DNA of 26,308 bases from positions 1 through 26,308 of the forward strand of contig JASANC010002270.1 in assembly GCA_030248135.1 (NCBI GenBank). The letters are read 5' to 3'. A model generated the notes under the pieces. The model was not told where the DNA came from. It made no database searches and worked only from the letters and a program-made list of their open reading frames with translations. Below are positions 1-10,505 of this stretch, piece by piece (positions within the stretch are counted from its first letter, which is position 1; the number at the start of each line of letters is the position of its first letter). The position numbers and the translations under genes were made by a program. This DNA comes from Theristus sp. LFF4_11. Lineage: Eukaryota; Nematoda; Chromadorea; Monhysterida; Xyalidae.

Positions 1-470
1 ATGCAGCCAATCATTTCGCCGGAGCATGCACAAATGTCACATGTTTTTGCAGTTTCGTCTGTCCAGTTGTGTGGTGCGGTTATCGATGGACATTGTCACG
101 CCGGAAATCGAACAATCCTGTTTTAGCTTTCCAGAGGTTTCGCACCTGGCGGTTACTCGGACGATTATGAGCGAACGCATCCGCCTGGGACTGGCTGCGC
201 AAACGAATCAAGGTCCGTTTGGGAGCATCGCTCTGGTGAACGGGGACGAGAGCACTGATTGCTTGAACAAACGCAACGCCAAAATGTGTGGCGTCTCATT
301 TCGACTGCGCAGCATTTAGTGCCTGCCCGTTACACTCGTGGCAAAGGCACTAAAAGCAGCCGAACAATGCGCCCCATACACCAAAGCGGCACTGCTAACA
401 TCATCCGCATTTTGGTGTTTTCTGCAACCGGTTAGCGAGCGGGAAAAATCCGCCCAAAGTACGCTGATTA

Positions 471-640
471 CTGTGGAACTCCTAATTTTAGCAATCCACT
501 GATTGGTTGGGTTGGTGACTGGGTGATGCCTGCTTTCTGTGGAAACCAACTCCGCGTCCAGCAATGCGCCTGCACAGAAGCGTGCGTGCGTGGTATCACC
601 AACCAATCAGCTGATTGCCTGTAATTCAGAGTTCGAATGT
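471..640. mobile_element. pogo/mariner-like MITE, left-arm copy
   Basis: A palindromic element of about 165 bp whose ends resemble the family termini CAGTCGAACTCTAAATTA, with an inner inverted motif AATCAGCTGATTGGTTGG. It lies in intron 2 of the NDUFAF2 relic. The mirrored copy is at 21475-21647, so insertion preceded the duplication. Confidence 0.75.
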
Positions 641-834
641 AAGGCCCGCTTTATACCTGACGTGGCAGACGTATCGGGTACGTGAGTATGGAACGGTAGT
701 ATGCAATAACACGAGATCTGACGTTACGTGCCGTACATGCATACGTCTGTATGAACGGTGCAGTATGCCGTAACCGGGACCTAACAAGACGTGACGTGCG
801 GTGCCGTATGCATACGTCAGGTATCAACGTCTTA
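641..834. mobile_element. Palindromic TIR element, AAGGCCCG family
   Basis: The left end begins AAGGCCCG(C/T)TTATACCTGAC and the right end reads GCATACGTCAGGTATCAACG, the inverted complement. The interior is rich in (T/A)GACGT and TACGT words, resembling CRE/ATF sites. The mirrored copy at 21278-21474 is better preserved. It directly abuts the preceding MITE and ends about 30 bases before the exon 3 acceptor of the NDUFAF2 relic. No protein is encoded, so it is probably a non-autonomous DNA transposon. Confidence 0.7.
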
Positions 835-1179
835 AGTGCAGCAGCCAACATTTTTTCGCTGCAGGAGCCGCCGACAATGGAGCAACAAGAGGCGTACGAT
901 CGTGACGGGCTCGGCAAGCGGCGGCAAAGGCGCACGACGTGCAACGCTGCGGCGCCAGGCTGCCGCGAGACGCTCGCCTCGCCGCTGGACACGGGCACCG
1001 CTGCTGCTGCTGACAAACCCGAAATACCTGCACGCCTGGACGAAACGGTGCTCGACGCTGGAACAGCACTACCCGAAGTATGCCGCGTTATGAGGACACG
1101 CCCGGCTTTCAAGACCAAGGTGAAATCGGTGCGCGACGAAATGGATGCGGAACGCTTGCGGAAGTCGCCCGCTGATTGA

Positions 1180-1631
1180 TGACTGAACCGATCGTGTGTT
1201 GTTTTTCTGGGTTGTTTCGTCTGCATTTAAATCCTTCCAGGCCTGGTTATCTCCGGTGTCCGCTAAGTCGTCGCTTTTAACTTCATTGTTTTCACGTCTG
1301 TATTTCTTGAAACAAACTATTGAAATAGCCTCCACGTGACCACGTGTTACCATGTTTATTGATGTATTTATTCAGTTTTGTTGATTGTATATTCCGCGAT
1401 TAAGTTTGCGCTGAAGTGTTCTTTACTCAAATAGTTCACCCCTCGTTCTGCATACGATGTTGGCCAGGCCGAAATGCATGAGAACCATCCTACAAACTTG
1501 CTTGATTTGGTGGTTGTTTGTCTTGGTTCATCTCCAAACGACACGTGGCAATAAGTCTAGTCGAATAACTCGTGTAATTTCTGCTGTGTGTGGAAGTCCT
1601 TCGCAATGGTTTCTTTATTTCTGTTTCTGCA
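1180..1631. other. Spacer between NDUFAF2 relic and ATPAF2
   Basis: No gene is recognised. It presumably holds the NDUFAF2 3' end and the ATPAF2 5' UTR and promoter. Similarity to the right arm improves sharply from about 1310 onward. An open frame at 1457-1765 overlaps exon 1 of ATPAF2 in another frame and has no support. Confidence 0.5.
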
Positions 1632-3852
1632 ATGACGTTATTGACGATTCGCCGCTGTTTCTCAACAGTAAAACCGAAACGTTTCTACAAGAATGTGAGC
1701 ATCGTAAAAGTGCACGAACATTCAGCGCTGGAAGACCGGCCGGATTTGTACCAGCTGAAACTTGACCAGATCACGCTGAAAACGCCGCAGCGTACAACAC
1801 TTGAGGTCTGTCATTTTCCGTAACTTTTGTGCCTGTTGTAAACTGTGACAAAGTTGCTTTCGACCATGTGACATAGTTTGAAGAGATGGTGCATTCTGTA
1901 AAACCGAACACACGCGACAGTGCAGCGGCGCGCATGTGCGGTGTGCTTGTGCAACATTACGGCCAGTTCAGGCTGACGTACGTCAAAGGCACGTTGGATG
2001 GATGGTAGAATGCAATTACACAAGACGTCACGTGCCATACCATTACATGTCCGCATGGACGGGTCTCTGCTAAAACACGACACTTCATGACCGTATCCGT
2101 GCCGTGTGCCATATACGCAAACGTCACGTATATGACCGGGCCTGTTCCAGAGTCCGCTGTGTCTATCAACAAGATGCTCTGTAAACATCACAGCGATTTC
2201 CACCAGATTCCGTCCGAGGCGCTAGCACAAGCGATCGCACAGGAATGGCACTGCCAACAGGAGCACGTGCACACGGACACGCAGCGACTGAGCGGCCTCG
2301 CGATGACCGCCACCGACAACCCGATGCGGCATTCGCAGCTCAGTCTACTGCGGCAGATGGTGCGCATGCTCGACAGCGACACCGTGCTGTACATGGACGA
2401 CAAACGTGAACGACTGAGACTGTTGCAACGCGCGCAATGGGGCGACGTCGTCGACTGGGCGAATCGCACGCACCGACTGCGGTTGGAGATGGTCGATTGC
2501 GAGCAGAACGCTGTCGCTGGTAGTGGCACGTTCACGCCGGACGTGTGCGGCATGGCACGGCACGTGTCACTCTGCATATTACCGACCATGGAGACGTGCC
2601 GTTGGCGTGCGTCAGCACACGTCAGTATGAACGGGCCTCCTCAACATACGAGCTTTTCTGCTTGTTTTGCTGTGTTTTTGTATGCGTATTTTTTTGCAAG
2701 TGTGCCCATTTGGCATTCACGTGATAATCAGAACACCACCACCACGCACACATGCGCACGCATGGATGACTTGTTCACGCTGAAGGGTTTCTTTGTGTTC
2801 TTGTTGCTAAAAGGTTGCCAGCTGCATTGTTCAGTTGTGTTGGTGGCACCAAACTGCACAAATGTCAGTGTTTACTGGAGTCCAATAAGTTTTACATAAC
2901 ATTCAGTAACATGACATCCAATAAGAGTTACAGGGACTGACAAGCAGCAAAGACAAGCAGGAAAAATAGTTGTCATTGCGCTAGCACTTTCTTAAATAGT
3001 GAGTTTTCAACAAAAAAAACTAGCGTGAAGTTTTACTCAGTGCACTATGTTCGTGCGACCAATGAGAGCGAATCAGGTGGCCGAAATGCAAATCTGCTTT
3101 GCCAAAATTTCAGTGGCAACAATTCCTTGTGAGAGTAGAACGAACGTCACCAAGTATCTGCGTTCGTTCAACTGGTGGTCACTGGTTGGCTTTGATTATG
3201 GCATTGATGCGCTGAAAAGCGTGCTACTGATGCTCGCTGCTGTGCATGGACATATCACCGTTGAGCATGTGCGTCTTTCAGATGACTTTGCAATGGATGA
3301 TTACTCTACAGTGTTTCTTCAAAAATCTGTCACACATGTTTTGCAGAATACACACAGCACGAAACATTGAACTAATGAAGGATGAACTGATTGGTTTGGT
3401 TGGAATCAAAAACATTCCTCTCCTGGTGAATGACCCCATGTATTCTTTCAAACCCCGATCAAATCCAACATCAACACATTCAGACGAAACTAACTGCGAC
3501 GTTTGAACGAAAAAATTTGACTGTAGACTAGTTTCACGAGACCATGATTGTTTAACAGTACCAGCTTGTTCAATGCGGAGCACCATGCATCAGTTTTCTA
3601 GCTTTTCTGTTTCAGGCAGTTCGTCTGTCCCTACTTGAGCAGCACTATCAGTCGGACGTCTGGGGCCGCATCGAATGGGCGCACGACGTTGAGTTTCTCG
3701 ATTTGCTCTCGCGAACGGCAGCTGCGGTGTTGTTTGTGCAGTTGAACGCTGCCTACACAACGACAACACCGGGCGTTCCAACGAGCAAGCGGCAAGAGTC
3801 GCATGAACAAGCGACGAACGGTACCGAAGTGCAAAGGCAAGCTGCTCGGTGA
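1632..3852 (+). CDS. ATPAF2: ATP12-type F1-ATPase assembly chaperone, four exons, intact
   Basis: ATPAF2/ATP12 binds free F1 alpha subunit in the mitochondrial matrix during ATP synthase assembly. Exons inferred: 1632-1805, 2207-2519, 3114-3268, 3616-3852. Donors are gtctgt, gtagtg and gtgcgt. Acceptors are caccag, tttcag and tttcag. Phases are 0, 1 and 0, and all agree, giving 292 residues (human protein about 289). Exon 1 opens with a typical presequence (MTLLTIRRCFST), then RFYKNVSI and LKTPQ. Exon 2 has PSEALAQAIAQEW, DNP, LDSDTVLY and a tryptophan-rich segment. Exon 3 has YLRSFNWW and ITVEH. Exon 4 has WGRIEWAHDVEFLDLLSRTA, the most diagnostic block. The start was chosen because it gives the presequence in frame. 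The identification rests on recalled family sequence, not a search. Intron 1 carries a palindromic TIR element. The gene converges on H4, whose stem-loop lies about 145 bases past its stop. Confidence 0.93.
1960..2144. mobile_element. AAGGCCCG-family palindromic element in ATPAF2 intron 1
   Basis: A diverged member: the left end reads GGCCAGTTCAGGCTGACGTA and the right end ACGTATATGACCGGGCCT. The interior has TACGTC and CACGTG words as in the copy at 641-834. Its right end lies about 60 bases before the exon 2 acceptor. It is mirrored at about 19962-20146. Confidence 0.55.
2530..2640. mobile_element. AAGGCCCG-family fragment in ATPAF2 intron 2
   Basis: The sequence CACACGTCAGTATGAACGGGCCT near 2616-2638 resembles the element's right end, preceded by the CACGTGTCAC-type interior. 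About 75 bases around here are missing from the right arm (near 19515-19525), so either the right copy lost its end or the left copy gained it. The element starts within about 20 bases of the exon 2 donor. Confidence 0.45.
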
Positions 3853-3996
3853 AGACTGTCGTCGTGTGACCGTGAATATGATTGCTGTCTGATACACAAA
3901 AACTGAGCGGCGTTTGCTTTGATTCAAGCATGTAAACGCATAAAAGTAGCATTTAGCAGTAGTCAGCTTTATGAACACGTTTATGGTTCACGTGGT

Positions 3997-4012
3997 GGCC
4001 CTGAAGAGGGCC
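3997..4012 (-). terminator. Histone 3' stem-loop of left H4
   Basis: On the minus strand this reads GGCCCT-CTTC-AGGGCC, a 6-bp stem with a 4-base loop, preceded by CTAACCCAAC and followed by ACCAC. It matches the form of the metazoan replication-dependent histone processing signal. It lies about 50 bases past the H4 stop. Confidence 0.9.
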
Positions 4013-4059
4013 GTTGGGTTAGGGTAAGTGGCCACTGTGGGCCTTGTGTGCGGCACAGC

Positions 4060-4380
<321 letters not shown>

Positions 4381-4451
4381 CTAATGGTTGACACAAGTTG
4401 ACAGAATAACCAGAATGAAAACGGCTGAAACGGAATTGCTAGAGCACGCGC

Positions 4452-4458
4452 ATTTATA
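4452..4458 (-). promoter_or_regulatory. TATA box of left H4
   Basis: TATAAAT on the minus strand, about 81 bases upstream of the H4 start codon, at a spacing normal for a histone promoter with a short leader. It is identical in the right-arm copy. Confidence 0.75.
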
Positions 4459-4480
4459 CCCACTTCACGATCCATAAATA

Positions 4481-4554
4481 GCATAATCACGATGTAGCGC
4501 CTATACAAACACGCGCACTTATCTACTGTACAATGCACAATCACGATGTAGCGC
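4481..4554 (-). promoter_or_regulatory. Paired histone upstream motif GCTACATCGTGATTRTGC, left H4
   Basis: Two copies occur on the minus strand at 4481-4500 and 4535-4554, reading GCGCTACATCGTGATTATGC and the same with TGTGC at the end. They lie 25-100 bases upstream of the TATA box. The same word occurs upstream of H3 (11327-11344) and H4 (17627-17700). A shared histone-regulatory role is inferred. Confidence 0.55.
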
Positions 4555-5005
4555 ATAAACTCCGCCTACAAGTTAAAACGTGTTGCATATAAGAGCGGTA
4601 CAAGTGGCGGCCCGCGCCGCCCATGGCTATTTTCTGATATTTTGAGTTTTTGGGCCTAAACCAACCTACTGACTGCACTTATTATGCATACCAACTTTTT
4701 GGGCAAAACTCCAACTCTAGTGCTCTCTACAGGCAAATTTAGATATTGACCAATTTTTTGCCCTTTTTTCAGAAAACGATTTTTTAGAGTTTTGACGTGC
4801 TCAAATCAAAAATCTAATTTTACTACGTTATTCAGCGCATTTTTCTGGGTATGTATCACTTATTTTTATGCTGAAACACAAAACCCATGTTTTTGCTGAA
4901 AATGATCATTTTTGCGAAAAAGACTTTTTACCAACTCAATTCTCCCACGGCCCCAAGTTATAACACTTTACTAATTCAATTCTCCCACGGCCCTAAGTTA
5001 TAACA

Positions 5006-5013
5006 TTTGTGTC
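5006..5013 (+). repeat. Target-site duplication of hAT element (left)
   Basis: TTTGTGTC here and at 6535-6542 flank the element. The right arm has a single copy (reverse complement near 17167-17174), which is the empty site. Confidence 0.95.
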
Positions 5014-6534
5014 TAGGGATGGATCCGGCAAATTTGCCGGAATCCGGGCCGGATCCGGCAAAAGCCCGTTCCGGCCGGGCCGGATCCGGCAAAAATTGCC
5101 GGAATCCGGACCGGAATGGCCTTTTTATGTTTAAAAAACATCTACGCACATTTCGTCGCTTCTTCATCACATTTTCAGCATAAAACAGCACAGAAACAAA
5201 GTCAGCAAGACACAGCACATGAATCAACCAAAAATTACAACAACAACAATTGACAAAATTCACATCGCATAGGGATAATCAAGTGCTGGCAACACTCCAT
5301 TCAGAAACATGACCCTTTTCGGCGTTTTGAGTTGACAGACGAGATCGGCAGTACACAAACACCTGCCTGGCTTCAGAGAACATTCGTTCGCTTGCCACGC
5401 TTGTTAATAGCGGTGCCAGGTATCTGCGCGCGATTGTCGATAGTTTGGGGTATTTAGACGAGTTCAGCCGCCAAAAGTCTAGCATTAGATCACTTTTGTC
5501 CGGTTCGTCGATAAAATCATCCGACTCGTACATATTCATTTCGCCGCGCAGTTCGTCATCGAGACTGGATCCGCCTGACGGGTTGCGCGGTCGCGCAGCG
5601 TGAAACTCAATGCCTCCGTAGAGGCCAGTCGATTTCTTTTTTGGTTCGGGCTCGCGTTCACTTTCGTCATCGTCGTTGTTCGCGATCTCGGATGTATCGT
5701 CGCAGTTTGTGGGCGTCTCCGGTCGTTTCAAGATTTTCTTTGCAATGTAAAGTAGTTCACAACAAACCGCGCCTTCATTTTCGAAGACGACTGCAGTATT
5801 CTTGAATCGCGGATCAACGTACGTGGCCATGATGTTGGATTCGTTGTGGAAAAGCGCACGGAAGCGTGTGTCGATGCTGGTCAGCAGCGTTTTTTTGTCG
5901 TACCAATGCCACTCGCATCGACTTGTTCGATGCGCTGCTTCAGTGCGCAAACGGCGGGCAACACCGTTGAAATGGATTCGTCGTCTCGTGGATTCGTCGT
6001 TGGGAGGGTTTATCGGGTTTTAGGGGATTACGGCACCCCCGCACACCCACGGTAACACACGTCGCTAAAATCGTTAGTGTTCTGCTAAGGCTCACAAAAA
6101 AGCAACTGTTTGACAGCTAACTGAATATGACCAACGAAGATGGCTGATTTCAAAAAAAACCTGCTATTGTTCATCAACAACGTCGGCCTAAAACTGGCAG
6201 CCACGTTTTTTAAAGTGGACGATGCTGCACATAAGTTTACCTCTCAAGACAAAAGCAGTGAACCATTGACCATTGAACAGAACACCAAACTAAAGCAACG
6301 CTCACTGATCACATGTCAAATGCACAACAACAAAACCAACAAAGCACCGAAACAAATTTGTCAAACCATTGAACAGCTCTGAAACGGAGGAATCAACTGG
6401 TTAATTCGCGGGTCTCGGCCATTCCGGCCGGATCCGGCCGGATCCGGCAAAATTGCGCCGGAATCCGGACCGGATCCGGATCCAATTTTAGGCGCCGGAA
6501 TCCGGAATCCGGACCGGAACCGGCTCCATCCCTA
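5014..6534 (-). mobile_element. Non-autonomous or decayed hAT transposon, 1521 bp
   Basis: The termini are inverted repeats starting TAGGGATGGA(T/G)CCGG, typical of hAT, flanked by the 8-bp duplication TTTGTGTC. Both ends (about 5014-5120 and 6420-6534) are packed with palindromic CCGGATCCGG and CCGGAATCCGG subterminal repeats, likely transposase-binding sites. It encodes only the C-terminal third of a transposase. It is absent from the matching site in the right arm, so it inserted after the inverted duplication. Confidence 0.95.
5279..5950 (-). pseudogene. hAT transposase fragment (C-terminal, frameshifted)
   Basis: The readable frame has the hAT motif YVDPRFK, an acidic linker, and the C-terminal dimerisation region (LDFWRLNSSKYPKLSTIARR, then LAPLLTSVASERMFSEA and RSRLS). 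Upstream, on the same strand, about 40 more family-like residues (SISTVLPAVCALKQRIEQ) lie in another frame. The shift occurs in an A-run near 5905, where one A appears to be missing. The N-terminal zinc finger and most of the catalytic core are absent, so it cannot act alone. Full-length hAT transposases are usually about 600 residues. Confidence 0.9.
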
Positions 6535-6547
6535 TTTGTGTCAAAAA

Positions 6548-7501
6548 CACCGGAGAAACGGCAATTCTAATGCTTTGAGAAGCAAAACAAAGCACCTCAG
6601 AAGCGATTTAATGCTGTAAAGAAAATGCGCCATTCTGTAGGCTTTACAATGGAACACCTGCAGATAAAGCGCATTTCTTTAACAGCATTACAAGCATTTT
6701 TGTTTTTCTTTTTTCAAAATAAAGCGCTTTTTTTCATAGCTTTTTTCAAAAAAAAGCAACAGCTTTTTTTCAGAGCATTTTTTCAGCTGCTGCGGTGAAA
6801 GCATTTTTGTGGTTAAACGCAGCTTTATTTTGGTAGAAAAGTTGCAACTCGACAGGTGAATGCAAGGATTTTTTTTTCAACTTGTGCCTTGTTAGATATT
6901 ATCATTGGATGCTTGCCAATAATTCAGAAATAACCAGTGTCGCTCTCTGTGAACATCGTTTAGTTGCAGCTCTTTTTCTGTTCTTGCCCTTTCATTGATG
7001 ATACTCTCAAGTTGCCACATCTTTGTAAAATTGGTTACCAGTAACTTTCTTTCCTCTAAGCTATTTTTTAGATACTTCATGTAGTTTTATGACCTTAGGA
7101 CAAATCTGACATAACCGAGGGCATTGGGTCTTATTTTTGGCTTTTGGTGGCCAGCAATTGCCAGCAAAGTTAGTGTGCAGCAAACCTTGGCAGACGACGG
7201 TCAAATGCATGCAGAGAGCAGGTCAAATTTTGACTAAGTGTGGTATTTACAAAACAACGCAACACCGTGTATACAGGGTGCACCAGCACTATAAAAATGC
7301 TGCAAAAAAGCGCCAAAAAAATGCCCAAAAAAAGCTTCAGCTTTTTTTTTGATTTTATTGCTAAAGTAATGCTACCTACAAAAATGCTACTTTCTACCAA
7401 AATAAAGCTTAGAAAATTGCGCATTTTTGTTGCAGCATTACATTGCTTCTGAGGTGCATTGTTTTGCTTCTCAAAGCATTAGAATTGCCGTTTCTCCGGT
7501 G
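6548..7501. mobile_element. CAC-ended TIR element, 954 bp (CACTA-like, non-autonomous)
   Basis: Inverted repeats of about 57 bp occupy 6548-6604 and 7445-7501, beginning CACCGGAGAAACGGCAATTC, with one mismatch between them. Flanking A-runs are 5 and 5 bases, against 7 in the empty site of the right arm (near 17161-17167), which implies a 3-bp duplication (AAA). Ends in CAC with a 3-bp duplication fit the CACTA/EnSpm group, though the homopolymer makes that provisional. The interior is full of GCATTTTT, AAAGCGC and AAGCTTTT words in both orientations. No convincing protein is encoded. It inserted only 5 bases from the hAT duplication. Confidence 0.88.
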
Positions 7502-8213
7502 AAAAAGCCCATACATTCTATAAGGCCCCGTTAAGAAACATTAGACAGGGAGCACTTTTTATTGGCCCACAATAAAGCCAGCAATATCGTGAGGTCACGC
7601 TTTTTGACACCTGAAAGGCATGACGAGCAGATTCCATGCAACAACAGAGCTACTGTGCGTTGCACAAAAAGTCATGGAAATAATTTCACAAAGAGAAGAC
7701 CTTAGAAATGTTTCCGACGCATATTCAAATTGCCAGGTCAACATTCGCTCCAAAAAACTTTGGAAATTCGTTCGCATTCGCATTATGCAAGTCATCCGCC
7801 CACATCAACTTTGGTAGTCCACAACATTAAGATATTGTCAACATGAAAAATCCTGCTTAAACGGTCGTGGGGGGCTTTCAGTGCGCTGAGTACAATGGTG
7901 GAAGTCCTATTTGCAGTTTCTGCATCTGATGACGCATTTCGGCTATGTTCTCTGAACCCGTACACTGGGACCAAATAGTAAGCTCACAAATTTTCATGAG
8001 AAAAATGGATGTTGGTGTTTTCATGGTTTTCACCCATGCAGAGCACGATACAAGCCAGACTAGAGACACGTCCTGTTTTCTGTTATGGGCCATGCATGCC
8101 ATATTGCTGTGGACTACCAAAGTTGATGTAGTAGGCCGATTACTTGCATAATGCGAACGAATTTCCAAAGTTTTTTGAGCTGATGTTGATCTGGCAATTT
8201 GAATCAAGCAACA

Positions 8214-8889
8214 CCACTGTTCAACGTGTGTCGTCTACCAAATACCTGGGTGTTGTAATCGATGATTCGCTGGATTACAGTTTGAATACAATTGCTGTTA
8301 GTTCCCGTGTGAAACGAGCTGTTGGTGCTTTCAGTCGTACATTCAACTCGGTTTTGCCACTTTCTGCTATGCGTTACTTGTACATGTCGTTGTTTCGCTC
8401 AATACTGCTTTCGAGCATGGTTCCTTGTTATCCTATTTTTGAAAAAGATCGTGTCAAGCTTGAACGCGTTCAGAGTTTTGCTCTTTCAATTTCAATCGTG
8501 ATACAAGCTATGAAACTCTGTGTGACAGTTGTGGTATTGTACCTTTGTTTCAGTCCGTTTTTGCACATCGCTTGTCATATCTGCACAAATGTCTGATTCG
8601 TGACGGCTCATGCTTTGAGTTGAGCCTTCTGTCTTCAAGTAACAAACGTATAAGTGCTCGTACAAACCACCATCGTGCTATTGTGATTCCAAGGCGAACC
8701 TGTAAACGTGCGGTCTCAGGCGCACTTTTATCGATTGGTGCTGCATACAACTGTTTGAGTCAATCCGTTGTTTCACTGCCAATACCACGTTTCAAGCGTA
8801 CCGTTAATGATCGCACTATTGTGTCTGAAGTTCTACATAAAATCGCAAACAACAAGCATGGCAAAATTGTGTCAGAGGTTCTCATGTGA
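8214..8889 (+). pseudogene. Non-LTR retrotransposon reverse transcriptase, C-terminal fragment
   Basis: The first frame (about 8220-8490) reads VSSTKYLGVVIDDSLDY, then a helical stretch (LPLSAMRYLYMSLFRSILLS), typical of the region after the catalytic palm in Jockey/CR1-type LINEs. A frameshift near 8488 moves the protein into a second frame, which continues CDSCGIVPLFQSVFAHRLSY and ends at a stop at 8887-8889. The 5' portion is missing, as in ordinary truncated LINE copies. Its first base coincides with the end of the palindrome's left arm. The family assignment within LINEs is uncertain. Confidence 0.8.
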
Positions 8890-8892
8890 ATG

Positions 8893-9060
8893 TGTTTTTT
8901 TTATTTATTTTTTTTATTTATTTATTTTTTTATTTTTTTTTATTTTTTTTGAAATTCGTACATTTTTTTTTCTTTTTCCCTTTGCCTTTTTTCGTGTCCG
9001 TGTATTTTTTCCTTATTCCTACTTTAAGTAATGTTTAGATGTGTTCGACGAAATAAACTA
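8893..9060 (+). repeat. AT-rich microsatellite and likely LINE 3' UTR
   Basis: TTTTATTTATTT-type simple sequence runs from about 8893 to 8985, followed by AT-rich sequence ending near GAAATAAACTAAA (9048-9060), a plausible LINE tail. The exact 3' end and any target duplication could not be set. Confidence 0.5.
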
Positions 9061-9588
9061 AAAGGCTACTTCGTGGCGACAATCGTCAGACAGCCAGGAC
9101 TGAAACAAAAGCGCACACGAGACCCTGTACGTGGGGTTGCGCGCACGCAAGCGCAATACCGCACGTAACAATTGCTTATATCATGCGAAACAATTTGTGT
9201 TGAGTTTTTATAACGTTTAGGCGCCAAAGTGTTTCAATGATTTTGTTACTGTATTACACGAGTGTAACCTAGTGTAAGTTGCGACTTTGCTTATTTTTCT
9301 GAAGATGATTTCTCATTATTTTTGCTTTGATATGTTTTCCTTAACGGTTTAAGAGCCGACGTGTTTTGTGCTGTTTTTCCTCATCTTTGAATGTTAATTT
9401 TGTTTAAAATTTGTTTTGTCAGTTTTTTCTACTCTTTTAAATTGAGTCATTCATGCAGACTAGTACCGTGCTCTGTCATAGTCAAAGTGTAGTCGGTTGG
9501 TGCTACAAAAAACGTGAGAGTAAAGGAAAAAGTAAAAGATGAGACGAGAAGTTATCAAGAACCAGTTTTGAAAAAGTTCAAAAAAAAA
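9061..9588. other. AT-rich spacer, nothing recognised
   Basis: No long open frame, no RNA gene and no clear repeat is visible between the LINE tail and the first satellite block. Confidence 0.5.
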
Positions 9589-10030
9589 CTCTGGCAATCA
9601 GGGACGTTTTTAAAAAATCGTTTCGAGACCCACAGCAGAGTTACCGTAATTCTTAACATTTGATTTTTTGACATTCTGTTATAATGCTGCATGTTTCTGA
9701 AAGGTTTCAACTGTTATTCACAAGAAACAAAGTGGTTTTCAGCAACTTCGTGTCAAGACCCCAAAACGACCGCTACCGTAACCCGTGTGACCAAACTTCC
9801 GATATATGACCGTTTCATGCAATCATGTGAACGATATCTATCATTCTAGTAGCTTTTCCTGGCAATCAGGGACGTTTTAAAAAAAATCATGTCGAGACCC
9901 ACTGCAGAGTTACCGTAATCCTTGATATCTGATTTTTTGACATTCTGTTATAATGTTGCATGTTTCTAAAAGGTTTAAACTGTTATTCACAGGAAACGAA
10001 GTGGTTTTCAGCAACTTCGTGTCAAGACCC
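9589..10030 (+). repeat. Satellite block A, about 1.65 units
   Basis: Tandem repeat with a period of about 268 bp: CTGGCAATCAGGGACG recurs at 9592 and 9860. Each unit holds two related half-units, one with TCGTGTCGAGACCC and one with TCGTGTCAAGACCC. The block stops abruptly at 10030, before a segment unrelated to the satellite. Confidence 0.9.
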
Positions 10031-10400
10031 TTTTGTCCTGACCCTGTTTTGCTTTTTATGGGCAGTTCGCTGCCAGTTGCGCCTGATTCAAACCGGCGAC
10101 AGAATAAAAACTTGGAATGCAATATACATCTGGTACAGTAGGCATTTACATGTATGCCAGCCAACATGCAAATATCGACAACGGTAACAACGACATAAAT
10201 AAAACAAAGGCAACACACAAGAACAACACCAATTAAAAAACAACCCCAACATTTCATTTTTTTGTTCTGTTCGGAATTTATGAAAATTCTGTTCTACGTC
10301 ATGTCCGCTTTTCAAAACTAGCAGAAAGCACGTGAGACGTCACTGCTGATAGAGAAGCCCGAAAGCATCTTGTTCGTATCATATGTAAAATTTTTGAAAG
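10031..10400. other. Spacer, nothing recognised
   Basis: It begins TTTTGTCCTGACCC, a word also found in the GA-rich tract at 14697-14802. No gene is seen. Confidence 0.4.
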
Positions 10401-10402
10401 TT

Positions 10403-10505
10403 TGTACGAAATGTCCGTTGTGCGAAATATCCTTTGTGTGCCAAATGTCCGCATGCGAAACGTCCTTGTGTGAAAAAGTCCGTGTGCCAACCGTCCGTTG
10501 TAACC
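10403..10505 (+). repeat. Short degenerate tandem repeat upstream of H2B
   Basis: About six imperfect units of 15-18 bp with consensus like GAAATGTCCGTTGTGC run up to about 200 bases before the H2B start codon. It may be only a decayed minisatellite. Confidence 0.6.

Larger units (their letters stand above)
135..1179 (+). pseudogene. NDUFAF2: NDUFAF2 relic (exons 2 and 3, frameshifted)
   Basis: This is the left-arm counterpart of the intact minus-strand gene at 20924-22510. Exon 2 is recognisable at about 135-212, with a flanking acceptor (ctttccag) and donor (gtccgt), but it is 78 rather than 82 bases long. The 4-base loss follows the codons for Tyr-Glu-Arg and breaks the frame. Exon 3 starts at about 865 after gctgcag and still contains PPTMEQQEAYDRD and the C-terminal KVKSVRDEMDAERLRKS. 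Between these it has at least seven small insertions or deletions relative to the right copy, some compensating. An open frame happens to persist across 751-1179, but its middle is out of register with the family. Exon 1 would lie left of the window and cannot be judged. The density of single-base indels could partly reflect assembly error. Confidence 0.8.
4619..8213. mobile_element. Long-inverted-repeat foldback element, left-arm copy (truncated)
   Basis: It begins at CCATGGCTATTTTCTGATAT, just upstream of the H4 promoter. The first long terminal repeat runs to about 7824 once the two inserted transposons are removed. A spacer (about 7825-8105) follows, then the start of the opposite repeat (8106-8213), which is cut off where a retrotransposon fragment starts. 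The right-arm copy (15136-17562) shows the full structure. Short open frames in it show no recognisable protein. It contains a direct duplication of a CAATTCTCCCACGGCCC segment near 4937 and 4977. Confidence 0.75.

Noticed and set aside
751..1179. A 142-codon open frame that looks like an intact gene
   Set aside because: Comparison with the right arm shows it is NDUFAF2 exon 3 with several indels. The frame is open but out of register in the middle, and its start lies in a transposon.
1457..1765. A 102-codon open frame with a hydrophobic start
   Set aside because: It overlaps ATPAF2 exon 1 in a different frame, while the ATPAF2 frame gives a presequence and family motifs.
2087..2899. A single 270-codon gene
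   Set aside because: Only 2207-2519 matches ATP12. The ends read through intron and transposon sequence, and spliced phases fit better.
6140..6382. An 80-codon open frame inside the hAT element
   Set aside because: It is on the strand opposite to the transposase, has low complexity (Asn/Lys/Thr-rich) and no family resemblance.
7878..8207. Open frames of 60-119 codons in the foldback element, same in both arms
   Set aside because: Both strands and several frames are open. None shows a recognisable domain, and identity simply follows the duplication.
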